DNA of 64,000 bases from Leucocoprinus leucothites. Taxonomy: Eukaryota; Basidiomycota; Agaricomycetes; Agaricales; Agaricaceae. Location of the stretch: positions 92,805-156,804 of the forward strand of contig JAACJO010000041.1 in assembly GCA_013368445.1 (NCBI GenBank), read 5' to 3'. This document shows, piece by piece, positions 18,047 to 28,700 of the stretch (positions are counted from its first letter, which is position 1; the number at the start of each line of letters is the position of its first letter). The position numbers were made by a program, and so were the translations under genes. Under the pieces are notes generated by a model that was given only the letters and a program-made list of their open reading frames with translations, was not told the DNA's origin and ran no database searches.

Positions 18047-19977
18047 CCAGCTAGGAGCGAAAAATCATGCTCTACAGGATGATAAAGGTGGTGAATACAT
18101 GTCCAACGCATTTTTGCAGTTTACCAAGGACTGTGGCATTGAGAGGCGTCATTCCACTCGCAACAGGCCCCAGCAGAACAGCCTAGCTGAGAGAGCCAAC
18201 AGGACTATGGGGGAATGCATTACAGCCATGTTAGCAGAGTCTGGACTCCCTCCTTCATTCTGGGGCCACTGTATTGCTTCTATGGTCCATGTGTGGAATA
18301 GACTTCCTACAGCTCCTCTCCCCAACACTACACCCTTCCAGGCATTTTTCAAGTGCAAACCGGATGTTTCCCACCTCAGGGTATGGGGGTGCACTGCCTA
18401 TGTGCATATACAGCGAGATAAGCACAATTCTTTACAGCCTCATGTTGAAAAATGCGTTTTTATTGGTTATCCAACTGGCTACAAGGGCTGGCTCTTTTAC
18501 AACCCCACCACTTGCCAAATTCGCATTTCTGAGTGAGCTGACTTTGATGAGAGGTACTTCCCATATCTCACAGGCTCTAAGCGTGATGATGTACCGTCTT
18601 TTGTGCCCCCTGGACCTCCAGCACCTCCTCAATCTTCAAGTAGCCCTTCTCCAGCTTTTCCTCCACTTCCTCCATCCTCTGGCTTTCCACTGCTCTCAGA
18701 TGAAGGGGGTGATGTTGACCAGCCTCCAGAACATTGATCTGAGCCTCCTGAGCCACCTAGAGGGCCAGCTCGGCCCCAGCAGCCTCCAGAGTCTCCCAGT
18801 CATGCTCCCAAGTCTGAGGAGCGATCCCTGCCTCCCAGTCCATCTGTAGAGCCCTCTGACACTCCAGAGACTCCCAAGGCTGGTCCTAGTGTTCCTCTTC
18901 AATCTGGTGACTCCCCATTGGACTCTGATGATTCTGACATCTCCTATGCCACTCCTATCAGTCCAGCACCTCCCAGAATAGGGTCCGGCATGGATACAAA
19001 CAGATGCAAACAGATAGCTGGCACTCATCATTTTATTAACACTGCAGTAAAGGGAATACTACAAGAGATCAATTTTTTATGCTTTGAACCAATTGAGCAG
19101 ATGCTAATCTTTAGAGTACAAAAGAATTTGGATGAATACCTTGAGACATTCATGAGAAATTTAGCTAAACTTCGAGCAGATGTGGTTCAGATGGCAAATG
19201 ATGGATGAGTTTTCATCTGTTTGAAACATCTTAACGTGCGGGTTAACCTTCCACACGAAAAATATATGATATTGGAGATGATTATCTGCTCTATCAGTAT
19301 ATACAATATGGGACTATGCGGATGAGCTCCTGTGGATTAATTCAAGAAAAGCTGTCTCATCTGTTTGCATCTGTTTGCATCCATGCCGGTCCCTATCCCA
19401 GAACACCTCCTCAGGTTCCTACACCGCTTGCACAGCCCCCACGGCCTCAGCGACGCTCCACATGACCTCCAGCACCCAGGATAGCCTACTGGCTACTGGG
19501 GAAACCTCTGCTCTTCCCTCCAAAGGACCAGGAGCGAGGAAACTATGTTGATGCTGACTATGAGGTTGTAGAGTTTGCTGGAAGTATTTCCGGGCCCGAT
19601 CCTCGCAACTACAAGGTTGCTATGAAGGCCCTGGATGCTGACAAGTGGAGAGAAGCCTGCAACACTGAAATTTCGACTCTAATCGCAAATGGGACCTGGG
19701 AGCTTGTTGAGCTACCTCCTGGGGCCAAAATCATTGAGTCTGGCTGGGTTTTCAAGTTGAAACTCAACCCAGACCAGTCTATTGAGTGCTATCGCTCTAG
19801 GCTTGTTGCAAAGGGCTATTCCCAGTGTCCTGGCTATGACTACACCGAGGTTTTTGCCCCTACATTTCGTCCTGCATCCCTGCGCCTTATTATAGCTTTG
19901 GCAGCCAAGGAAGGCTTCAAAATGCGATCTGTGGATATTTCCTCTGCATTCACCTATGGAGAGCTGGATGAGGACAT
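18047..19977 (+). pseudogene. Copia retrotransposon copy 2: integrase C-terminus to RT N-terminus
   Basis: Roughly 90-95 percent similar by eye to Copia1 from its integrase (27495) to the RT (about 28995). It covers the integrase end (GGEYMSNAFLQFTKDCGIERRHS, with the catalytic Glu region NSLAERANRTM), the GKPLLF linker and the first RT motifs (ERYRSRLVAKGY equivalent and DYTEVFAPTFRPASLRLI). It then stops abruptly at GELDEDM (19977). TGA stops at 18534, 18735 and 19465 all correspond to CGA in Copia1. A hAT-type MITE interrupts the Pro-rich linker. The left part lies beyond the window because B6 inserted here. Positions 19978-20027 match nothing else in the window. Confidence 0.85.
18979..19395. 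mobile_element. hAT-type MITE, 417 bp
   Basis: Terminal inverted repeats of about 37 bp (left end TAGGGTCCGGCATGGATACA, two mismatches to the right end) and an exact 8-bp TSD TCCCAGAA (18971-18978 and 19396-19403), diagnostic of the hAT superfamily. Subterminally the motif GCAAACAGAT is repeated. It contains no coding domain. Excision in silico restores the Copia linker exactly as in Copia1. It must have been mobilised by a hAT transposase elsewhere. Confidence 0.92.
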
Positions 19978-20027
19978 GCTTATCCCTTTCCCCCTTCAAC
20001 CAACCACACTCGTAAGCCATTGGAACT

Positions 20028-21212
20028 CACCCTCCTTGTCCTCTTACCACCACCATCGAAAGTTGGTGTTTGTTCTGAGGCATTCCTACGTCATCTATCT
20101 ACAGTAATATGGGTAGACACAAGTCTAAAGCTACTGCTAACCAGTTTGCCGCATTCGAATCCAAGTCCGCCATCTCCAACGACGAGCTCAACATTGCCGA
20201 GATGGCCGAAGACAACCACCTTGACCCCTACAACAACCCACTCAATGTGCATGGGTTCTTCGGTCCCCCCCAGGCTGACATTCTGTCGCCTGGCCCCTCC
20301 CAACCAACCGCTGACGTTCCGTCACCATCGGTTGCTCCTCCAGTGGCTGACGTTCTGTCGCCACTCAAACCCTTCACAGCTGGTGGAACCACCTTCTACC
20401 CTGTCGACGCTCCCCCTGCCGTGCCTGAATCAGTGACCTCCTCTAAGGGAAAGAAGAAGGAGCTCACCCCGAAGCGTGCTCTCTCCAACCTCCGGACATT
20501 CCTCAAGTGGCTTGAGGATTGTGCCAAATCCCACTCCTCCATCACAGAAGAGGATGCTTCCGCAGCCGTCACTTGCCTGGCTAAGGCGGCCTTCGTCATC
20601 GTCGACAAGCTGGAACTCGATGGCACCCCCCTCTCCTTGCACTTGCTCGCCTCTCATGGGCTGGCCGATTTTGGGGATGTAATGTACGACCTCAGGCGCA
20701 AGTGTGGGCTGCCCGAGGCCGGCCCTAAAGCTATGTGTGTCATCCACGAGGCGACCCATGGATCCGCTGACTCAGCAGGTCCATGTGACATCGACATGGG
20801 TTCCCCCAAGGCGCCCACTTTACTGCCCCCGGATCGTCGGCCCGCCCCGGCCCGTCCCTCCCTACCACCCAAGCCGGTGCCTGCTAAGGCCCGCACTAGT
20901 GGCAAAGCGCCCACTCAAGTGCCCCCTGCTCCTAAGGTTAGGTCTGATGGCCAAGCCCGGCAAGCACCCATCCCTCCCTTGGTGGCTAAGAAGTCATTCG
21001 CTGAGGTAGCCCGTACCCCAGCGTCTGTGGCAGCGCTCATCAAGCTAGCCCAGTCCCACCCCACTCTCGAGCCTGATCACATCACCGCGATGCATCAGGC
21101 TGCCCTTGCTGATGCGCCTTCTGCAAAGAAGCCCCGCATGACCACGTCGGGCCCCACCCGACACCAACTCTTCCTTGATTTCACTGGCAGTGCTGGTGAC
21201 ATTACCTACCAG
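20028..21212 (+). mobile_element. Family A' (A subfamily) copy, 3'-truncated
   Basis: Starts with the A-type leader (CCTCCTTGTCCTCTTACCAC) and an ORF1 at 20109 (MGRHKSKATANQ), open for about 368 codons to the junction. It encodes the acidic N-terminus (DELNIAEMAEDNHLDPY), Pro-rich spacers, and the start of the conserved core (SFAEVARTPASVAALIKLAQSHP). It stops mid-ORF at about 21212, where it meets a second A' copy in opposite orientation. Zinc knuckles and tail are missing. Confidence 0.8.
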
Positions 21213-23106
21213 CATGTTCCTTGCTGCAATTGACGCACTTGATGTGGGGACAGGGTTCCCCGGCAGGTGTGGGCTGAATGGGGGGGTTAGCCTTCAGCGA
21301 TCCCTTACAGCAGGAGGAGGTGGTGTGGTGATTCTCGGACCGATGTGGCCCACCGCATTGTGAACACCTGAGTGCACGGTTGCAACAGGTGGAGGTAGTG
21401 TGGCCCCAGCGCCAGCATCGTTGGCACTGGGGGGTCCCGGGGTGAGCACGCGCAGCCTTGATCATGGACTGCATGCTGTTGAAGTTGAGGTATTTGCTGA
21501 CCAGGCGCTTGGCATTGGCGCCGGACTGAGAATCCCAAAGGTCGACCCAAACAGTGGCAGTGTCGGCTTTGGCAGAGTTGCGCATGATGCGCACAGAGGA
21601 TACATTAGCAAATGTCTCCTTGAAGGGAGACAGACACATATGGTCGGTAACGTGTTGTGGAGTGGCGCGGATGCCACTCATGTAGTAAGGGACGTCCAGG
21701 ATCTTTAGGTAAGACCTGGACCTGGGGCGTTTGGTTTTCAGCTCAAATGGGGCAGTGAAGGCTGAAGAGAGGGAGGATTCGATCACTAATGCATTGGCAT
21801 CAGTGGCGACGGAGTTGGTGTACAACGAAATGGTGTCGTATGCCCGAGTGATGTTCTCGATGCGAAGTGAGCTCTTCACACAAGTGAGGGAGTCGTTAAG
21901 AAGGCGCATCGCCTTGTGGTGGAGGTAAGTGATGTCACTGGAATTGCCAGTGAAATCAAGGAAGAGTTGGTGTTGGGTGGGGCCCGACGTGGTCATGCGG
22001 GGCTTCTTTGCAGAAGGCGCATCAGCAAGGGTGGCCTGATGCATTGTGGCAATGCGATCAGGCTCGAGAGTGGGGTGGGACTGGGCTAGCTTGATAAGTG
22101 CTGCCGCAGATGCCAGGGTACAGGCTACCTCAGCAAACGACTTCTTAGCCGCTGAGGGTGGGATGGGCGCTTGCTGGGCTTGGCCATCAGACCTAACCTT
22201 AGGAGCGGGGGGTGCTTGAATGGGTGCTTTGCCACTAATGCGGGCCTTTGCAGGTGCCGGCTTGGGCGGTAGGGAGGGATGGGCCGGGGCGGGCTGACGA
22301 TCCGAGGGCAGTAAGGTGGGCGCCTTGGGGGAACCCATGTCAATGTCACATGGACCCGCTGAGTCAGCGGATCCATGGGTCACCTCATGGACGACGCACG
22401 TAGCTTTAGGGCCAGTCTCGGGCAGCCCACACTTGCGCCCAAGGTCGTACATTACATCCCCAAAATCAGTCAGCCCGCGAGAGCTGAGCAAGTGCAAGGA
22501 GAGGAGGGTGGTGCTGAGTTCCAGCTCGTTGATGATGACACAGGCCGCCTTAGCCAGGCAAGTGACAGCCGCGGAAGCATCCTCCTCTACGATGGAGGAG
22601 TGGGATTTGGCACAATCCTCTAACCACTTGAGGAATGTCTGGAGGCTTGAGAGAGCGCGCTTCGGGGTGAGCTCCTTCTTCTTTCCCTTGGAGGAGGTCA
22701 TTGATTGGGGCACGGCAGGGGGAGCGTCGACAGGGTAGAAGGTGGTTCCACCAGCTGTGAAGGGTTTAAGTGGCGACAGAATGTCAGCCACTGGAGGAGC
22801 AACCGACGGCGACGGAACGTCAGTGGTCGGTTGGGAGGGGCCAGGCGACAGAATGTCAGCCTGGGGGGGACCGAAGAACCCACGCACATTGAGTGGGTTG
22901 TCGTAGGGGTCGAGGTGGTTGTCTTCGGCCATCTCGGCAATGTTGAGCTCGTCGTTGGAGACGGCGGACTCGGATTTGAACGCAGCAAACTGGTTAGCAG
23001 TAGCTTTAGACTTGCGCCTACCCATATTACTGTAGATAGACGATGTAAGAATGCCTCAGAACAAACACCAACTTTCGATGGTGGTGGTAAGAGGACAAGG
23101 AGGGAT
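21213..23106 (-). mobile_element. Family A' copy, reverse, missing its 3' end
   Basis: Minus-strand leader (to about 23106) and ORF1 from ATG 23025 (MGRRKSKATANQ), open for about 604 codons to 21213. It has the complete core and the knuckles CQRCWRWGHTTSTC and CSQCGGPHRSENHH, breaking off in the last knuckle (CVNCSKEHAG). Its first 1.18 kb pairs as an inverted repeat with 20028-21212, but the arms differ at many sites, so they are separate copies and not a recent duplication. This is the best ORF1 of the A' subfamily. Confidence 0.82.
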
Positions 23107-24982
23107 GACCTCTGGTGGCTTTGAGCCCTGCAGGTCCCTCCTCCACTGCTCCTAGTGGCTCCATTGCACCCCAGGCTGGCCCCCCTGCTCCCTCCTCCAT
23201 TGGACCTGACTTGGAGGAGGAGGCCCTCGCTGCCTATGAAGGTCTTCGTCGATTTGGGAGATGGTTCTCAAATCTCAATCCCACCGCTGTCATAACCAAC
23301 ACAGCCCAACGCTTGTTTGCTCTCTACCTCGTTGGGAGCCTATGGGAATTCAGAAGGAGAGGCTGGGATGATACCCCACTCTCCTCAGTTCTACTGAAGC
23401 AGGGGTGGCCCACAGTCGACTCCTTCCTTCACTCTGGGGGCTTTTCGACCAGCCCTAATCAACCACACAGCGACCACGAGTCGTCCCACGGATCTGCTGA
23501 CAAAGCGGGTCCATGTGACATTAGCATGGGTGAACCTGTAGTACCCAAACAAATGCCCCCAGATTGTCGGCCTGTCCCGGCCCGTTCCACTCTACCGCCC
23601 AAGCAAGTGCCCGCCAAAGTGCACCCTAGTGGCCCCCCCCAAGCTAGGGCTAGGTCTGATGGCCAAACCCAGCGAGCACCCACCAAAGCGCCCCCTCCTT
23701 CCACCTCGGTCAAGAAGTCCTTCGCCGAGGTGGCCCGTCCCACCGAGGTTGCATCACTGATCAAGCTGGCGCAATCTCACCCCGATCTTGACCCTGATCG
23801 CATCACTGCCATGCATCAGGCCACCCAAGCCACTGCTCCCGTCACCCGGAAGCCACGCATGACAACCGCAGGCCCTACCTGCCACCAACTCTTCCTTGAC
23901 TTTGTCGGCAGTGCCAATGAGGTCACCTATCTCCATCACAAGGCCATGCACCTTTTCAACGAATCCCTCTCCCACACCAAGTTGATCTTGCATATGGAGA
24001 ACATCACCAAGGCATACAGCACGATCGCGCTGCACACCTCCTCTGTTCCCTCTGACGCCAACTGCAATGTCATTGAGTCCTCTATCTCCTCCGTCTTCAC
24101 CGCCCCCTTTGCGATCAAGACACACTGCCCCAGGTTGAGGTCCTACCTCAAGGTCCTCCATCATCCTCCTTTCCCTCTTACCACCATCATCAATTTCTTT
24201 GACGGTGTCTACATACAATTTGACTATGAATTCTATCGATATGACTGCACCATCACATTGGGTGGACCTCAAGGGTACACCTCCACTGTCTTCGGACCCC
24301 ATCAACATTGTTGACACCGAAACACGTGTCTCAACCTACAAGCGTGACCACTCTATTTCGCCCACACTTTCTATCAAATCAACCAAACATTCCGCTCACG
24401 ATGACGCCAAGTCGGCCGCCTCATCCAGAGCAGGATCTGACATCGAAGAAAGCGGTGAGAGTGATTCTGATTCGTCTGGATCTTCAACCCCTTCCTCCCC
24501 CATAAACGTACATGCTGCACTTTCCCGTGCAGCCTCACATTCCTCCCTCAGAACTCCTCCTCCTCCATCGTCGCATTCCAAATGGGCCCGTGCTCGTGAT
24601 GTCCGTAGAGGACTGGAGTCTACACCCAAAGCCATCTCAAGAACCATGTTGATGAGCGCATATGACGGTTTCAAGTCACCCATTCCCTTCCGTCCATTTG
24701 GCGAGGGATTTCTTGGTGAGCTCAACAAACCTGACCCTCTGAATTTGGACTCTCGCGGGGACGCATGGAGCGACCAAGAGGATGGGATTATCAGAAATGG
24801 GGAACCTGCCATTCGGCTCTTTGGACCCCCACCCACCTCAAGGCTGCCTCATGCGATCCATGGATCTGATGAGTCAGCAAATGCTGTGCCAACCGGCACT
24901 CCGGCTACCTTCTTTGCCGGTTCATCTAATACTAATGACGTCACACATGATGTCACACATGATGTCACTGGTGACATCACTG

Positions 24983-25335
24983 TGTCAGATGTGCTCTGGA
25001 CAGTCTACAAGTATTTGTGATTGATTTGTTGATGTATGAAGTTAGAGTTGATGCAGAGGTTGCTTAGTCAGTTGTAGATCACCTGACTGCATGTTCAACT
25101 CTCCTGTGGACGCTTTCTTGACTCTCAGTCATTTACAGTTGTCCACAGGTGAGTACAAGTCTCTATCTTGTTAATACAGTCATTTACAGTTGTCCACAGG
25201 TGAGTACAAGTCTCTATCTTGTTAATACAGTCATTTACAGTTGTCCACAGATTCCTGTGTGAGTTGTGAGCTCCCTGGGCGATTTCTCTGGTTTCTAGGA
25301 CCTCCCACACGTCCCCTGTGCGTCACCTTCTAACA
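24983..25335 (+). repeat. 5' LTR of Copia1 (353 bp, internal 51-bp tandem repeat)
   Basis: Contains two full copies plus the start of a third of a 51-bp unit (begins GTCATTTACAGTTGTCCACA) between about 25128 and 25250. The 3' LTR has one fewer. No clear TATA box was seen. Confidence 0.95.
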
Positions 25336-25350
25336 GGTTATGGGCCCCGG
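25336..25350 (+). other. Copia1 primer binding site
   Basis: GGTTATGGGCCCCGG directly after the LTR, complementary to the anticodon stem-loop of initiator tRNA-Met and identical to the site of the gag-only element. Confidence 0.75.
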
Positions 25351-25739
25351 CCTCTAGAAGCCTCAGACAACGACTTTTGCCTCATTTCATCCTCAACTGT
25401 CTTCCTCTTCTCCTATCCGCCGTTTTCGCGTTTTCTCCTGTGTTTTTGCGTCGCTCCAGTCGCCTCCGCGCACACCCGTCGATCTCGCGTGTCTCCACGA
25501 CTTCAGCAAGTTTCGCTGCGTTCCGGCCATTTCTCATTCCACTATCCCACTTCCATTCCTAATCACTCTATCCTAATCCTAATATTCCTCTGCTCCTCCC
25601 ATACCAACTGTTGCCCCGTTCCGCTCCGAACTTTGCCAGTCCGTCGATCCCACTGTTTGCCACGTATACCCCTCGTTACACAACCACCAACCCTTTCCTC
25701 GTCGCCCTACACCGCATTTCAGCTTCCTAGTCCGCCCAG

Positions 25740-28700
25740 ATGTCTTCCTCTGGCCCCAACTTTGACAAGCTCAATGCCACCAACTACTCTACCTGGGCAG
25801 GCGAGATGCAGGCATGGCTCCAGGCCTCTGGCCTGTGGAGACTGGTCAAGGGTGAACTCCTAAAGCCTGAGATCCCTTCCCCCACTACCCAAGCCACCTT
25901 TGACTCTAGGGAGGCCTGGAATGCAAAGGCTGACAAGGCTGCTGGCTGGCTATATCTCATGGTGGAACCGGACCAGAGGGTTCACTTCACTGATAGGGAT
26001 GATCCTGTCAAGATGTGGACAGATTTGCGAGCTGTGCACCTCCAGAGGCGTCCTGGCACTCGTTTTAATGCCTATGACAACCTCTTCAACATCAGGAAGG
26101 CTGAGGACGAGTCCCTGCAGTCCCTCATCAACAGGGTGGAGGAGAGCATGAAGCAAATCCAAAATCTTTGCCCTGATGACTTTGACCTCAAAGGCCTGGA
26201 TGAGGAGCTCGCTTCTATGGCTCTAATCCGAGCCCTGCCCACTGAGGAGTACTCCTCTTTCATTTCCTCTCTCCTCCTCAAGGACAAACTTGACAAGGCT
26301 GCTGTGCATCAGGCCTTTGTCACTGAGGACACCCAACGTCGCAGGAGGGCCATAGACCTTCCCTCTTCCTCCTCTGCGCTTTCTGCCGCCTCCAGAGGCC
26401 TCAAAACGGCGAAATCGACCGATCCATGTGGCTGGTGTTACAAAACTGGTCATACAGAGGCCAAATGCTGGAGAAAGGACAAGGATCGCCTCAAAGCTCA
26501 AGAGGACACTCAGAACGCTCCCCCCCGGTCCAAACGACGTGGAAACCGTGCCAACAAGGCCCAGGAGGACTCTGACGGCTCCCCTGCCCCTCCAGCATCC
26601 GGAGAAGCAAGCAGAGTCACAGAATTCGCTGGAAATGCAAGTACAAGCTCCCCCTCCACTCCTATCGCTTCCCCCACTTCCCCAGCCTCTTCCCCACCCC
26701 TCCAGCTCGATGCTGACTTCCATTGGATTGCAGACACAGGTGCTACGTCACATATGACCCCACACCGTCATTGGTTCAAGAAATATACCCCCTGTTGCAT
26801 ACCAATCAGATTAGCAGACAACTCTGTCATATATTCAGCTGGGATGGGTTCAGTGGTCTTTCAGCCTGTTATAGGTGGAAAAATGGCTGGAGCGGTCGAG
26901 TTTTCACGTGTACTGCATGTTCCGGACCTCCGGAGTAATCTCCTGTCTTGTCTATACCTCACACGAAATAAGGGGTTCAATATATCGATTTCTTCGCATT
27001 CTATGGCCTTTAAACTCAAGGGAGAGACTCTCTTCACTGCCTCCATTGATTCCACCAACTCTGCTGTCCTCAATGGCACTACCATCGCTTCTGAGACTGC
27101 TTTTAGCATCTCCACACTTCCTGCTGACCTCTCACTCTGGCACCGTCGCTTTGCACACCATAATTATGCTGATGTGAAGAAGATGATACAGCAGGAACTG
27201 GTTACTGGGCTTAAAATCGACTCCTCAGCTCAGCCTGATGCAGTTTGCGAGCTCTGCCTTGCTGGAAAGATGCACTCCCTTCCTTTCCTGCCCTCAGCCA
27301 ACCACAATCGTTCCCCACTCGAGTTGGTGCACTCAGACCTTCATGGACCACTCCCAGTGCCTACCCACAATGGCTACAAGTACTGGATGACGTTTATTGA
27401 CGATTCTACGCGTTTTCGAGCTGTCTACCTGCTTAGGGCCAAGTCAGAAGCCTTTGAAGCATTCAAGGAGTACAAGGCTTGGGCAGAGAACCAGCTAGGA
27501 GCGAAAATTCGCACTCTACAGGATGATAAAGGTGGTGAATACATGTCCAACGCATTTTTGCAGTTTACCAAGGACTGTGGCATTGAGAGGCGTCATTCCA
27601 CTCGCAACAGGCCTCAGCAGAACGGCCTAGCTGAGAGAGCCAACAGGACTATGGGGGAACACATTACAGCCATGTTAGCAGAGTCTGGACTCCCTCCCTC
27701 ATTCTGGGGCCACTGTATTGCTTCTATGGTCCATGTGTGGAATAGACTTCCTACAGCTCCTCTCCCCAACACTACACCCTTCCAGGCATTTTTCAAGCGC
27801 AAACCAGACATTTCCCACCTCAGGGTATGGGGGTGCACTGCCTATGTGCATATACAGCGAGATAAGCGGAATTCCTTACAGCCTCATGTCGAAAAATGTG
27901 TTTTTATTGGTTATCCAACTGGCTACAAGGGCTGGCTCTTTTACAACCCCACCACTCGCCAAATTCGCATTTCTGAGCGAGCTGACTTTGATGAGAGGTA
28001 CTTTCCATGTCTCACAGGCTCCAAACGCGACGATGTGCCGTCTTTTGCGCCCCCTGGACCTCCAGCACCTCCTCAATCTTCAAGTAGCTTTTCTCCACCT
28101 TTTCCTCCACTTCCTCCATCCTCTGGCTTTCCACTGCTCTCAGATGAAGGGGGTGATGTTGACCAGCCTCCAGAACATCGATCTGAGGCTCCTGAGCCAC
28201 CTAGAGTGCCAGCTCGGACCCAGCAGCCCCCAGAGTCTCCCAGTCACTCTCCCAAGTCTGAGGAGCGATCCCTGCCTCCCAGTCCATCTGTAGAGCCCTC
28301 TGACGCTCCAGAGACTCCCAAGGCTGGTCCTAGTATTCCTCTTCGATCTGGTGACTCCCCATCGGACTCTGATGATTCTAACATCTCCTATGCCACTCCT
28401 ATTGGTCCAGCACCTCCCAGAACGCCTCCTCAGGTTCCTACACCACTTGCACAGCCCCCACAGCCTCAGCGACGCTCCACACGACCTCCAGCACCCAGGA
28501 CAGCCTACTGGCTACTGGGGAAACCTCTGCTCTTCCCTCCAAAGGACCAGGAGCAAGGAAACTATGTTGATGCTGACTATGAGGTTGTAGAGTTTGCTGG
28601 AAGTGTTTCTGGGCCTGATCCTCACAACTACAAGGTCGCTATGAAGGCCCCGGATGCTGACAAGTGGAGAGAAGCCTGCAACACCGAAATTTCGACTCTA

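Noticed and set aside
18918..19208. Open frame across the MITE as a gene
   Set aside because: It starts in Copia linker sequence and runs into the MITE; no domain, no conservation.
20028..23106. 5' inversion by twin priming of a single LINE insertion
   Set aside because: The two halves overlap over the same 1.18 kb of the element and differ at many sites, so they are two copies.
25128..25250. Regularly spaced 51-bp repeats as a CRISPR-like array
   Set aside because: Only two to three directly adjoining units with no variable spacers, inside an LTR of a eukaryotic element.
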